Assembly (NCBI GenBank): GCA_946902875.1
Contig: OX336351.1
Span: 1 to 64,000, forward strand
DNA: 64,000 bases
Source: Nematopogon swammerdamellus
Taxonomy: Eukaryota > Arthropoda > Insecta > Lepidoptera > Adelidae
Reading direction: 5' to 3'
In this document: positions 1-12,700 of the stretch, piece by piece
Numbering within the stretch: position 1 is the stretch's first letter
Layout of the letters: each line of letters starts with the position of its first letter
Program-made: the position numbers and the translations under genes
The notes under the pieces: generated by a model
Database searches by the model: none
Seen by the model: the letters and a program-made list of their open reading frames with translations, nothing else
Told to the model about the DNA's origin: nothing

Positions 1-1200
1 ACCTTGACGCCAATTAGGAGGACGAGACGCTCGTCGTAAGTCGTAGCTCGCAATGCGCGCGCGTGTCGGTTGGCTATTTGGTTGGTTGAATCGATGGTTG
101 GTTGTCCGCAAAGTTGATCACATCACGACGTCACGTGGTGCATGTTACATGTCATTGTAGCTACATTACATTACATAGTACTTTGAGTTGAGTAGACAGA
201 CAGTAGCAGCACTCTGCCTGCCTGCGTCACCCGGCGCGGCAGCCGCGGCAGGCACCTAGCTCTAGCCGCTGTTGAAACATCCCGCGCCGCGCCGACTGAT
301 AGACAACCGTCAGATCTATTACTTCTCTCATGATAACGGCCTCTTCAACATTTTACTAATTATTATCTCAATTTATGTTATCTATTTGCGACGCCCGCGG
401 TCGCGGTCGCGCGGCGGAGGCGCGGCGGCGCGGTGCGATGGCTCGGGCGGGTGTATGGTGCTGTGCGCCGCCGAACGCCAAGTGAAGTAGGTACCGCGCC
501 AGCTTTGCGGACTATTGCATCTAGGTTCATGATTGCAGGGCTGTCACGCCTGTCGATACGACATTTGATTGAATACCCTCAGGTTCAAGGAACGAGAAAC
601 AATCGGTGGCAGTCCATAATATAATATGGGTTCGCAGTGCGAACTTCGCAATAGTGCTCAAAAACCCAATCTCAACAACAAAAGTGTGCGACGAGTGGTG
701 CGGAGATCAGGGAAGCCCCGCCCCTGCCCCCCCCCCCCCCCCCCCCCCCCCGGCGCACCCGGCTCGACGAGGGCCCACAGTGCTGACGTCTTCGTCGTCG
801 TTTACTCCGAAAAAGAGCAGCTCAATTTTTTTTTATTTCGTTAAAATCTTAAAAATATTTTTTAAATAGTGAACAAAATTTTATTAAATCTAAAAAAAAA
901 TCAGAAAAATACACAGCACAAAATTTCTTAATGATCTCTATAAATTGTGTACAAATATTTAAATAATTTTAAAATATTTAAGTCACCAATTAAAAGTACA
1001 TACCTACCTACCTAAGTACTGGTGTTTTCATTAACATAATTCATTTTTTTTACTTTCTAAAATGGCCCCGAATGTGCGCAAGGGCCCCTGCCCTGCATGG
1101 TCTAAGACGGCCCTGGCGGAGATGGTTGGATGGCACAGCAGCCAGCCCCCCCCCGGTCGATTTCACCGAGACACAAATTAGCTTTGACATTACATTTTCT
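1..1200. other. No recognisable gene; low-complexity patches
   Basis: I see no coding exon, RNA gene or identifiable transposon here. The stretch moves from moderately GC-rich DNA (about 210-480) to AT-rich DNA (about 820-1060) and includes an uninterrupted poly-C run at about 727-751. Short open frames cross it, but they contain low-complexity Pro/Arg runs from GC-rich DNA and show no domain. Confidence 0.5.
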
Positions 1201-1375
1201 GTAGGTCCCTTCCCTTCTTACCTTACTAGGTGGTAGGGTTCAACCCGCCCTGGTTGTTACCACCGCACTGAATGAAACGTCGGTCGAAACGGCTATGTAA
1301 ATAGTTTGCGTTTTCTGTCCAGTTCAGTGTAGCCGGCACGACCGAAGGGAAGCACTGACATGGCATCTAGTTCAC
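1200..1375 (+). mobile_element. Diverged 5'-truncated SINE fragment
   Basis: This matches the tRNA-unrelated body of the full SINEs at 3207, 25446 and 39987. It starts at the shared 'ctgtaggtcccttccctt' segment, runs through 'aggtggtag', and ends near the 'gacatggcatctag' counterpart of 'ggtatggcacctac'. The tRNA-like head is missing and divergence is clearly higher than among the full copies, so this is an older insertion. Confidence 0.6.
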
Positions 1376-1985
1376 CCGGTATTATCGGCTGACATCATGG
1401 ATGTTGTAAGTGATGTAGCCAACCGTGTCAGTTTAACGTAATAAATACTAACACGAGATTACACGTTCAATAGTTATCACAATACGAGGGATCATCAGTA
1501 CGCAAGTGGCAAATAAATCGCAATCCGTCAATACACTAGCCTACACTATCATTAAATACCACGATATTTAGTAAATATCTGAGAACCAGAGTAATTATTG
1601 AATTGAACGTGTAGCCTTCGCCTTTTGATGTGACTTCCCTCCCCGCGCGCGAGGCGCGTCGTGGCGTGGACGGTGGTGGCGGCTCCCGCCCCCGCGCCGC
1701 CCCCGCGCGGCGCGGGGGCGGCGCGGGGGCGGCGCGCACACACACACACAGCTGCGCTGCGAGCTCGCTAATTGATCATTCTCGGCTGCGCCTGCGCCGC
1801 TCTTCAACTCAATAGTCTCAATTGGTGTCTCGGCGATGATTCCCTGAACTTGTTCGCGAGTAAAACAAACAGTATTTTTTATGAGTAAGCAAGGAAGCTG
1901 ACTGCTGTGCGAATGCTATGCTATGGCCGCACGGTTAGTGCTTGGCTGGTGCGCTCGCGTCAGTGCCGGTGAATAATTTTTAAAC
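1376..1985. other. No recognisable gene; GC-rich patch
   Basis: Nothing identifiable. A GC-rich block at about 1640-1735 ends in a short CA microsatellite. It makes overlapping open frames of Arg/Ala/Pro on both strands, which is typical of composition and not of coding. Confidence 0.45.
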
Positions 1986-2225
1986 AGACTTCTTCAAAAA
2001 TTCACACATCTCGTGCATTACACGACCTTCGAGGTACATTGAAAATGAACTCAACAAAATAAAAAAAAGTATTACATTTATATATTGCTTATTATTTCTC
2101 AAAAACACAAGCAGCTTAAAAAAATTAAACTAAAATTTAGACAGAAAAAGAGATAAGCTTGACATTATGTCTAACTAAAGTAACAAATAAATCAATATCA
2201 AATATAAAAATATTATATAAATAAA
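1986..2225 (+). repeat. Dispersed AT-rich repeat, copy 1
   Basis: About 230 bp here reappears in the same orientation at about 63460-63700. Both start at 'tctcgtgcattacacgacc', share 'acacaagcagcttaaaaa', and run through 'agcttgacattatgtctaac' with small indels. Neither copy has an open frame. It behaves like a non-autonomous element or a retroelement tail of unknown family. Confidence 0.7.
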
Positions 2226-3206
2226 AAAATCTAAACTAACAATGTCACCCGAGGATCTGCAGAGCCATGATTACATTTTTCACAATTTATTTCATACATT
2301 CGGATATTCCTCCTCGCTCTCTGCGCTGTTGCACTTCCAAAAGTCGATTTCACACTCTCAGCGATAATGGGACAAATTTGAGGGACCACCTACAGCACGA
2401 ACCAACATCGATAGACGAATGCTTTTTTTAGCCCAAAGTCCAAATCTAAACAGGTTTTTAAATTTTTTCGATATCACATTTAGTTTTTGAGATATAAGAG
2501 ATTTAGTTCGAAAAAAAGAATAGGATTTTTCACATTTTTGCATTTAAAAATTATTTTCTTTTACTTTTTCGAAAAACCTCACGATCTTGTAGCCCTAGCC
2601 GATACGCGTCTTTTGAGCCCTCAACCTACGCTACCCTTTCGTAGCCCCAAAACTCGCGACACCAGGACGATTTCACACTCTCAGCGAAAATGGGGGGCTA
2701 TACCTACTTATGCGATCGAAAAAACATTTTCAATTTTAAAAAGGAGGTTATCAATTCGACCCGTATGTATATTGGAATTGCACAATATTCGTATGTCTAT
2801 GTGGGCTTCTAAACAGGTGTGCCAAATTTCATAAGCGTTTCACAAATTTCATAATTATGTTTGTATGTAGGTATGTTTGTTTACGTATTTCTCGGAAACT
2901 AGAAATCGAATTGCCATAAGTAATTCTGTTTTATTCATGTTTTATTGGATTAAGTATCTTCCAACTTAGGGAATAGTGCAAGTTTAATCAAAATCGGTTC
3001 AGTAGTTTTCAAGATATGGACTGTTAAGTGTGTACCAATCACTGCAATAATAAAACACGCCCAATTCTACGCAGAGCTTGTGCGATATAAGTTATTCATA
3101 TGAATCACACAAAAAGAAAAAGAGTGAAATAAATAAAAACCGTTTCAAAAAACACTGAACCGACTTGAAAAATAACAACTACCTAGAACTTATAAAAGTG
3201 ATAAAT
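2226..3206. other. AT-rich repeat-derived intergenic DNA
   Basis: No gene recognised. The segment 'gatttcacactctcagcga' occurs twice, near 2346 and 2669. 'aaggaggttatcaattcga' near 2742 is shared with 23961 and, more loosely, with 49115. That phrase is a frequent piece of interspersed repeats in Lepidoptera. The rest resembles decayed transposon sequence. Confidence 0.45.
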
Positions 3207-3620
3207 AGCGGCGGGTGGCCGAGTGGTTTGGGCATCGGCTTCACATGCGACAGGTCCGAGGTTCGAATCCGGTCAGCGTGTACCAAAGAGTTTTTTTCTG
3301 ACGGAAAAATTTACGTGCATACCTACACCTGCTGCTTCACCGTTCGGAACCGGTGAAAAACTGTAGGTCCCTTCCCTTGCCCCTTCTAGGTGGTAGGCTC
3401 AAATTGTAGCCGACTGGGTTGATACCACCGTACTGGATGTAAGATGGTCGCATAGCAGCCTCGGTTGTGTTCTCCTCTAGTCCAGTACAGCCAGCAATCC
3501 AGGAAAGTCTCCGGTATGGCACCTACCTTCTCGGAGGAGATATTGGCTGGTCGGAGCATGCGCTTTGGCCCCTCCGACTCAGCCACCCATACCGGATTAT
3601 ATAAAATTTTTTTTTTTTTT
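3207..3620 (+). mobile_element. Full-length tRNA-derived SINE, copy 1
   Basis: The head is tRNA-like (class II Leu/Ser style). The box A-like 'tggccgagtgg' near 3216 and box B-like 'ggttcgaatcc' near 3260 are the internal RNA polymerase III promoter elements. A unique body of about 320 bp follows, ending in 'cataccggatta' and an A/T-rich tail near 3605-3620. It encodes no protein, and such elements move using a partner LINE's machinery. Copies 2 (25446) and 3 (39987) share the whole structure, so this defines a family in this genome. It is not a functional tRNA gene, because the acceptor stem is not closed and the sequence continues into the SINE body. Confidence 0.88.
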
Positions 3621-5450
3621 ATTCATATTCGGACCCTTGAGTTGAAGGCGGCACAAAAGCACATCTGAAAATTGATGGACGGACCCCTTAAGTTGTAGTT
3701 TTAGCAACTATGGTTTGACCAGCACCTTTGACAACATTTGTATGAGTTCGTATGGGCCTGTATGTCCGTAAGTTATTAATACATAGAGGTACTTATACGA
3801 GAATGAATGATCTAACTGTGACGGACGACTTGCCACTCATGTGACCGAGGGCAGTGCTTTGAGTTCCATGGTACAGGTGGCATTTTTCCTTCCACTAGTT
3901 TCACGATGGAACTGGCCAATGGAACTACTGGGAGCTGCCGGTGCCGGGCGGGGTGGTGTAGAAGCGCGGATCCACGCTAAACGCTAGACGACTGTCGCGC
4001 GTGCGCGCCGCACGCCTGATGTCGCCGCCTCCTTGTTGTCGGCATCGCGATCGCTTGCATAGGCTTGCACATGCAGCGGATATCGTTTTTTTTTTGCGTC
4101 TATTGGCTGCTGTTTAGCCAGCTGTCTCCAGAGAGCTCTTCACAACACGAGCGGAGCGGAGTGCTGGTGGCGTGACTGTTGACATTGCTATTTTAGGCAG
4201 CAGGATACACGGCCTAAGTGCGAGAAATATCGCCAACATTATCAAACGTGCGTGTCGTGTAACACAAACGTGCGTGTCGTGCGTGTAACAAGATGTGATC
4301 GTGTAAACTTTATTACGCCTCACTCAACACCGCCCACACGTATTGCCGAGGACGAGGTCGACTGGCCGGAGTGGGCTGGCCTGCCGCATTGCGGGATGTT
4401 CTCGACTAGGGGACGCGCCTCCGCCGCGGTGGGCGCCGTCAAACAGCTGTCACGTGTTAGCGTCACCCACCGCCCAGTGCGAAAGCTGCTCATACATGTT
4501 TGTCTCCTGTGATCTGGTACCGTAGCCCGTAGCCGTGACGTGGTCGTCGCCGCCGCCGCCGCCGCGCCCCGTGCGGTTATCGTTAGGTTCGCAAGCTTCA
4601 GCCAACGGCACTGCCTGCCTATGTACTTTGAAAACGGAATCACACAACGCGAGGTGTGGTGTGTCTGCCGTAGAACACACACACAGGCTCAGTTGGGGAA
4701 ATTGCTCAAAAGTCAAGACGTGATGAGACGAGGGCAACGACAGTTTCGCGTGACCTAAGCAATGCTGTGTAATAGTATAGGTATAAGTCAATGGACATAA
4801 GTAGTCTGTGCTAATGTTATTCACTGTAAAGGTAAGGTAACAGTAGGTCTGTAACCTGTATCGCGTGAATTCGCGCGCCATTCTGTGTCTCAAGCTGGAG
4901 CGAGTGAGTTGTTTTCGTTTAACTTTTTATTTCCTGAAAATATTAGAAAAATATAATAATATGCTGAAGACTGAAGCGCTTGCGGGCTCCGAGGATGTTA
5001 GCGGAGCGCGGGCGGGTGGTGTCGTGTGGTAGGTAAGTACTCACCGGGGTGCGGGCGCGACGTGCCTCTTCCTGCGAGTGTGGTGGGTGTTCCGCCAACT
5101 GAGTGGCTATGAACGAGGATCGATGTGGTGGATGTGGATGAACTTAACACTAGGTTCGTTGCGTGGCGTGGGCGGCGCGCGGGACCACTCTCGAGAGAGT
5201 GTTCCCGACCCGGCGCGTGCGCCGCTTATATTATCGCCTCTTGTGGCGGCGCGGCGCGGCGGTGGAGCGGCGGCGCGGCGGAGCGGCATTAAGGTGATAG
5301 CTACTGCGAGGCGCTGCTGCCTGCGCCCGCGCATGGACGAGTACATCTCGGCTCGGCAGGTTAGTGTGGTATGGTGTGGGTGTGGGGCTATGTATCGTAC
5401 TATTTTGAGTGAGACGCGGAAAATAAATGATAAGCCGAGTCGCGCGTACC
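3621..5450. other. Intergenic or intronic DNA with GC-rich patches
   Basis: I identify no gene. Two GC-rich stretches (about 4330-4580 and 4980-5350) could be promoter-proximal or first-exon DNA. A 'cggcag|gttagt' donor-like site lies at about 5359, just after an ATG near 5333, but no protein family is recognisable. 'gttgaaggcggcacaaaag' near 3641 resembles a piece at about 49357, suggesting a shared dispersed repeat. Confidence 0.35.
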
Positions 5451-8400
5451 TAATGTTTGGTTATCATGAGTGTAGTAATGTTTGGTTATCATGAGTGTAG
5501 TAATGTTTGGTTTTCACGAGTGTAGTAATGTTTGGTTATCATGAGTGTAGTAATGTTTGGTTTTCATGAGTGTAGTAATGTTTGGTTTTCATGAGTGTAG
5601 TAATGTTTGGTTTTCATGAGTGTAGTAATGTTTGGTTTTCATGAGTGTAGTAATGTTTGGTTTTCATGAGTGTAGTAATGTTTGGTTTTCATGAGTGTAG
5701 TAATGTTTGGTTTTCATGAGTGTAGTAATGTTTGGTTTTCATGAGTGTAGTAATGTTTGGTTTTCATGAGTGTAGTAATGTTTGGTTTTCATGAGTGTAG
5801 TAATGTTTGGTTTTCATGAGTGTAGTAATGTTTGGTTTTCATGAGTGTAGTAATGTTTGGTTTTCATGAGTGTAGTAATGTTTGGTTTTCATGAGTGTAG
5901 TAATGTTTGGTTTTCATGAGTGTAGTAATGTTTGGTTTTCATGAGTGTAGTAATGTTTGGTTTTCATGAGTGTAGTAATGTTTGGTTTTCATGAGTGTAG
6001 TAATGTTTGGTTTTCATGAGTGTAGTAATGTTTGGTTTTCATGAGTGTAGTAATGTTTGGTTTTCATGAGTGTAGTAATGTTTGGTTTTCATGAGTGTAG
6101 TAATGTTTGGTTTTCATGAGTGTAGTAATGTTTGGTTTTCATGAGTGTAGTAATGTTTGGTTTTCACGAGTGTAGTAATGTTTGGTTTTCATGAGTGTAG
6201 TAATGTTTGGTTTTCACGAGTGTAGTAATGTTTGGTTTTCATGAGTGTAGTAATGTTTGGTTTTCATGAGTGTAGTAATGTTTGGTTTTCATGAGTGTAG
6301 TAATGTTTGGTTTTCATGAGTGTAGTAATGTTTGGTTTTCATGAGTGTAGTAATGTTTGGTTTTCACGAGTGTAGTAATGTTTGGTTTTCATGAGTGTAG
6401 TAATGTTTGGTTTTCATGAGTGTAGTAATGTTTGGTTTTCATGAGTGTAGTAATGTTTGGTTTTCATGAGTGTAGTAATGTTTGGTTTTCATGAGTGTAG
6501 TAATGTTTGGTTTTCATGAGTGTAGTAATGTTTGGTTTTCATGAGTGTAGTAATGTTTGGTTTTCACGAGTGTAGTAATGTTTGGTTTTCATGAGTGTAG
6601 TAATGTTTGGTTTTCATGAGTGTAGTAATGTTTGGTTTTCATGAGTGTAGTAATGTTTGGTTTTCACGAGTGTAGTAATGTTTGGTTTTCATGAGTGTAG
6701 TAATGTTTGGTTTTCACGAGTGTAGTAATGTTTGGTTTTCATGAGTGTAGTAATGTTTGGTTTTCATGAGTGTAGTAATGTTTGGTTTTCATGAGTGTAG
6801 TAATGTTTGGTTTTCATGAGTGTAGTAATGTTTGGTTTTCACGAGTGTAGTAATGTTTGGTTTTCACGAGTGTAGTAATGTTTGGTTTTCACGAGTGTAG
6901 TAATGTTTGGTTTTCATGAGTGTAGTAATGTTTGGTTTTCACGAGTGTAGTAATGTTTGGTTTTCATGAGTGTAGTAATGTTTGGTTTTCACGAGTGTAG
7001 TAATGTTTGGTTTTCATGAGTGTAGTAATGTTTGGTTTTCATGAGTGTAGTAATGTTTGGTTTTCATGAGTGTAGTAATGTTTGGTTTTCATGAGTGTAG
7101 TAATGTTTGGTTTTCACGAGTGTAGTAATGTTTGGTTTTCATGAGTGTAGTAATGTTTGGTTTTCACGAGTGTAGTAATGTTTGGTTTTCATGAGTGTAG
7201 TAATGTTTGGTTTTCATGAGTGTAGTAATGTTTGGTTTTCATGAGTGTAGTAATGTTTGGTTTTCATGAGTGTAGTAATGTTTGGTTTTCATGAGTGTAG
7301 TAATGTTTGGTTTTCATGAGTGTAGTAATGTTTGGTTTTCATGAGTGTAGTAATGTTTGGTTTTCACGAGTGTAGTAATGTTTGGTTTTCATGAGTGTAG
7401 TAATGTTTGGTTTTCATGAGTGTAGTAATGTTTGGTTTTCATGAGTGTAGTAATGTTTGGTTTTCATGAGTGTAGTAATGTTTGGTTTTCATGAGTGTAG
7501 TAATGTTTGGTTTTCATGAGTGTAGTAATGTTTGGTTTTCATGAGTGTAGTAATGTTTGGTTTTCACGAGTGTAGTAATGTTTGGTTTTCATGAGTGTAG
7601 TAATGTTTGGTTTTCATGAGTGTAGTAATGTTTGGTTTTCATGAGTGTAGTAATGTTTGGTTTTCATGAGTGTAGTAATGTTTGGTTTTCATGAGTGTAG
7701 TAATGTTTGGTTTTCATGAGTGTAGTAATGTTTGGTTTTCATGAGTGTAGTAATGTTTGGTTTTCATGAGTGTAGTAATGTTTGGTTTTCATGAGTGTAG
7801 TAATGTTTGGTTTTCATGAGTGTAGTAATGTTTGGTTTTCATGAGTGTAGTAATGTTTGGTTTTCACGAGTGTAGTAATGTTTGGTTTTCATGAGTGTAG
7901 TAATGTTTGGTTTTCACGAGTGTAGTAATGTTTGGTTTTCATGAGTGTAGTAATGTTTGGTTTTCATGAGTGTAGTAATGTTTGGTTTTCATGAGTGTAG
8001 TAATGTTTGGTTTTCATGAGTGTAGTAATGTTTGGTTTTCATGAGTGTAGTAATGTTTGGTTTTCACGAGTGTAGTAATGTTTGGTTTTCATGAGTGTAG
8101 TAATGTTTGGTTTTCATGAGTGTAGTAATGTTTGGTTTTCATGAGTGTAGTAATGTTTGGTTTTCATGAGTGTAGTAATGTTTGGTTTTCATGAGTGTAG
8201 TAATGTTTGGTTTTCATGAGTGTAGTAATGTTTGGTTTTCATGAGTGTAGTAATGTTTGGTTTTCACGAGTGTAGTAATGTTTGGTTTTCATGAGTGTAG
8301 TAATGTTTGGTTTTCATGAGTGTAGTAATGTTTGGTTTTCATGAGTGTAGTAATGTTTGGTTTTCACGAGTGTAGTAATGTTTGGTTTTCATGAGTGTAG

Positions 8401-8820
8401 TAATGTTTGGTTTTCACGAGTGTAGTAATGTTTGGTTTTCATGAGTGTAGTAATGTTTGGTTTTCATGAGTGTAGTAATGTTTGGTTTTCATGAGTGTAG
8501 TAATGTTTGGTTTTCACGAGTGTAGTAATGTTTGGTTTTCATGAGTGTAGTAATGTTTGGTTTTCATGAGTGTAGTAATGTTTGGTTTTCATGAGTGTAG
8601 TAATGTTTGGTTTTCACGAGTGTAGTAATGTTTGGTTTTCACGAGTGTAGTAATGTTTGGTTTTCACGAGTGTAGTAATGTTTGGTTTTCATGAGTGTAG
8701 TAATGTTTGGTTTTCATGAGTGTAGTAATGTTTGGTTTTCATGAGTGTAGTAATGTTTGGTTTTCATGAGTGTAGTAATGTTTGGTTTTCATGAGTGTAG
8801 TAATGTTTGGTTTTCATCAG
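5451..8820 (+). repeat. 25-bp minisatellite, about 135 copies
   Basis: The unit begins TAATGTTTGG and ends ATGAGTGTAG, with exactly 25-bp spacing throughout. The array is very homogeneous. The main variation is T or C at one position (TTTTCATGAG versus TTTTCACGAG), where the C form creates a CpG. The first units instead carry TTATC for TTTTC. The unit contains stop triplets and its length is not a multiple of three, so it cannot be coding. The homogeneity suggests recent expansion or ongoing homogenisation. Confidence 0.97.
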
Positions 8821-9710
8821 CTATCTTTCACAATGGAGCGAGGCGTTACCTTGAGACAGTGCCGCTATAAATCAATCAATACTTTAAATAAGTAAGTAGA
8901 TCATGAAACATGCTTATGAACTGATCTCTCAATATGAAGTGCTATATTATGTCTGTTTCGGTTTCTTGCCCGGTGCTTCATTATAGATTGCACTGCTGGT
9001 GCTGCGGGCCAAAACAAACACTTTTTGTTGAAGCATTATAATATTAGTACCTGGGCGACCGAACTTCGCTCGGCGTCTACACCTATCTAGATAAACTTAA
9101 AAAAAATAACATTGTCTAAATACTAAATTTCATCCAAATCGTTAGAGCCGTTTCCGAGAAACCAATTATATATATACAAGTTTAGCTCACTTAAAGTAAT
9201 AGGATATCTCAATGAAATATGTTTAATGTTGTGTGCTCTTTATAGCGAAATAAGCATCTGAATCTGAATATAGGTTTATTATTTAAATAATAACAATTTG
9301 TTTCATTCAAAACACCTAATATAACTAAATAACAAAAAAAATAATGATTTACTATTAAATCATCGAGTATCTATCTAGGTCTGTCCCTTTCGTTTTCTTA
9401 CCGATGTTCTATTGTCCTATCCCGCCCGCCCTCTAGCGTATTGAATAAAAAACTATTTTAAAAGAAGCTTTTATAAAAAAAAAATCCAAAATTTAAAAAA
9501 GTTCTGGTTTTCGATTGGTTTTCAAAAAGCATGTCACGCGAATTGTGAAGAAAATACATATATGTAGTACTTCCAATTTGGCAAGTACCTAACTACTTGC
9601 TTATCAAACAATCACTGTCCAATTAAATACATTTTATTAACATTTCGCGATAAGATTTTTGAAAAAAAAAAATATAAACGCTAAATCAATTTTTTTTTCA
9701 TCTTAGTACA
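8821..9710. other. AT-rich spacer with a transposon fragment
   Basis: This separates the two left-hand satellite arrays. At about 9048-9200 lies 'ctgggcgaccgaacttcgctcgg' type sequence followed by 'atccaaatcgttagagccg'. I associate this phrase with non-autonomous elements common in Lepidoptera (recollection, not a search). The remainder is AT-rich without open frames. Confidence 0.45.
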
Positions 9711-12700
9711 TCCTAATCCTAATAATCCTAATATCCTAATCCTAATCCTAATAATCCTAATATCCTAATCCTAATATCCTAATAATCCTAATCCTAATAA
9801 TCCTTCCTATCCTAATATCCTAATAATCCTAATAATCCTAATCCTAATAATCCTAATATCCTAATCCTAATATCCTAATAATCCTAATCCTAATAATCCT
9901 TCCTATCCTAATAATCCTAATCCTAATAATCCTTCCTATCCTAATATCCTAATAATCCTAATCCTAATAATCCTTCCTATCCTAATATCCTAATAATCCT
10001 AATCCTAATAATCCTTCCTATCCTAATAATCCTAATCCTAATAATCCTTCCTATCCTAATAATCCTAATCCTAATAATCCTTCCTATCCTAATATCCTAA
10101 TAATCCTAATAATCCTAATAATCCTAATCCTAATAATCCTAATATCCTAATCCTAATATCCTAATAATCCTAATCCTAATAATCCTTCCTATCCTAATAA
10201 TCCTAATCCTAATAATCCTTCCTATCCTAATATCCTAATAATCCTAATCCTAATAATCCTTCCTATCCTAATAATCCTAATCCTAATAATCCTTCCTATC
10301 CTAATAATCCTAATCCTAATAATCCTTCCTATCCTAATATCCTAATAATCCTAATAATCCTAATCCTAATAATCCTAATATCCTAATCCTAATATCCTAA
10401 TAATCCTAATCCTAATAATCCTTCCTATCCTAATAATCCTAATCCTAATAATCCTTCCTATCCTAATATCCTAATAATCCTAATATCCTAATCCTAATAT
10501 CCTAATAATCCTAATAATCCTAATCCTAATAATCCTAATATCCTAATCCTAATATCCTAATAATCCTAATCCTAATATCCTAATAATCCTAATAATCCTA
10601 ATCCTAATAATCCTAATATCCTAATCCTAATATCCTAATAATCCTAATAATCCTAATCCTAATAATCCTAATATCCTAATCCTAATATCCTAATAATCCT
10701 AATCCTAATATCCTAATAATCCTAATCCTAATAATCCTTCCTATCCTAATAATCCTAATCCTAATAATCCTTCCTATCCTAATATCCTAATAATCCTAAT
10801 CCTAATAATCCTTCCTATCCTAATATCCTAATAATCCTAATAATCCTAATCCTAATAATCCTAATATCCTAATCCTAATATCCTAATAATCCTAATAATC
10901 CTAATCCTAATAATCCTAATATCCTAATCCTAATATCCTAATAATCCTAATCCTAATATCCTAATAATCCTAATCCTAATAATCCTTCCTATCCTAATAA
11001 TCCTTCCTATCCTAATATCCTAATAATCCTAATCCTAATAATCCTTCCTATCCTAATATCCTAATAATCCTAATCCTAATAATCCTTCCTATCCTAATAA
11101 TCCTAATCCTAATAATCCTTCCTATCCTAATAATCCTAATCCTAATAATCCTTCCTATCCTAATATCCTAATAATCCTAATAATCCTAATCCTAATAATC
11201 CTAATATCCTAATCCTAATATCCTAATAATCCTAATAATCCTAATCCTAATAATCCTAATATCCTAATCCTAATATCCTAATAATCCTAATCCTAATATC
11301 CTAATAATCCTAATCCTAATAATCCTAATCCTAATATCCTAATAATCCTAATCCTAATAATCCTTCCTATCCTAATAATCCTTCCTATCCTAATATCCTA
11401 ATAATCCTAATCCTAATAATCCTTCCTATCCTAATATCCTAATAATCCTAATCCTAATAATCCTTCCTATCCTAATAATCCTAATCCTAATAATCCTTCC
11501 TATCCTAATAATCCTAATCCTAATAATCCTTCCTATCCTAATATCCTAATAATCCTAATAATCCTAATCCTAATAATCCTAATATCCTAATCCTAATATC
11601 CTAATAATCCTAATAATCCTAATCCTAATAATCCTAATATCCTAATCCTAATATCCTAATAATCCTAATCCTAATATCCTAATAATCCTAATCCTAATAA
11701 TCCTTCCTATCCTAATAATCCTAATCCTAATAATCCTTCCTATCCTAATATCCTAATAATCCTAATCCTAATAATCCTTCCTATCCTAATATCCTAATAA
11801 TCCTAATAATCCTAATCCTAATAATCCTAATATCCTAATCCTAATATCCTAATAATCCTAATAATCCTAATCCTAATAATCCTAATATCCTAATCCTAAT
11901 ATCCTAATAATCCTAATCCTAATATCCTAATAATCCTAATCCTAATAATCCTTCCTATCCTAATAATCCTTCCTATCCTAATATCCTAATAATCCTAATC
12001 CTAATAATCCTTCCTATCCTAATATCCTAATAATCCTAATCCTAATAATCCTTCCTATCCTAATAATCCTAATCCTAATAATCCTTCCTATCCTAATAAT
12101 CCTAATCCTAATAATCCTTCCTATCCTAATATCCTAATAATCCTAATAATCCTAATCCTAATAATCCTAATATCCTAATCCTAATATCCTAATAATCCTA
12201 ATAATCCTAATCCTAATAATCCTAATATCCTAATCCTAATATCCTAATAATCCTAATCCTAATATCCTAATAATCCTAATCCTAACAATCCTTCCTATCC
12301 TAATAATCCTAATCCTAATAATCCTTCCTATCCTAATATCCTAATAATCCTAATCCTAATAATCCTTCCTATCCTAATATCCTAATAATCCTAATAATCC
12401 TAATCCTAATAATCCTAATATCCTAATCCTAATATCCTAATAATCCTAATAATCCTAATCCTAATAATCCTAATATCCTAATCCTAATATCCTAATAATC
12501 CTAATCCTAATATCCTAATAATCCTAATCCTAATAATCCTTCCTATCCTAATAATCCTTCCTATCCTAATATCCTAATAATCCTAATCCTAATAATCCTT
12601 CCTATCCTAATATCCTAATAATCCTAATAATCCTAATCCTAATAATCCTAATATCCTAATCCTAATATCCTAATAATCCTAATAATCCTAATCCTAATAA

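Noticed and set aside
3207..3290. A possible functional tRNA-Leu or tRNA-Ser gene
   Set aside because: The tRNA-like head lacks a closing acceptor stem and continues into the same body in three copies, so it is a SINE.
5078..5494. Possible first coding exon (ATG near 5333, MDEYISARQ, then a gttagt donor)
   Set aside because: The donor is plausible, but no downstream exon was found and the peptide is too short to recognise; transcript evidence would be needed.
5451..8820. CRISPR-like direct repeat array
   Set aside because: There are no spacers between the 25-bp units, and the genome is eukaryotic; it is a minisatellite.
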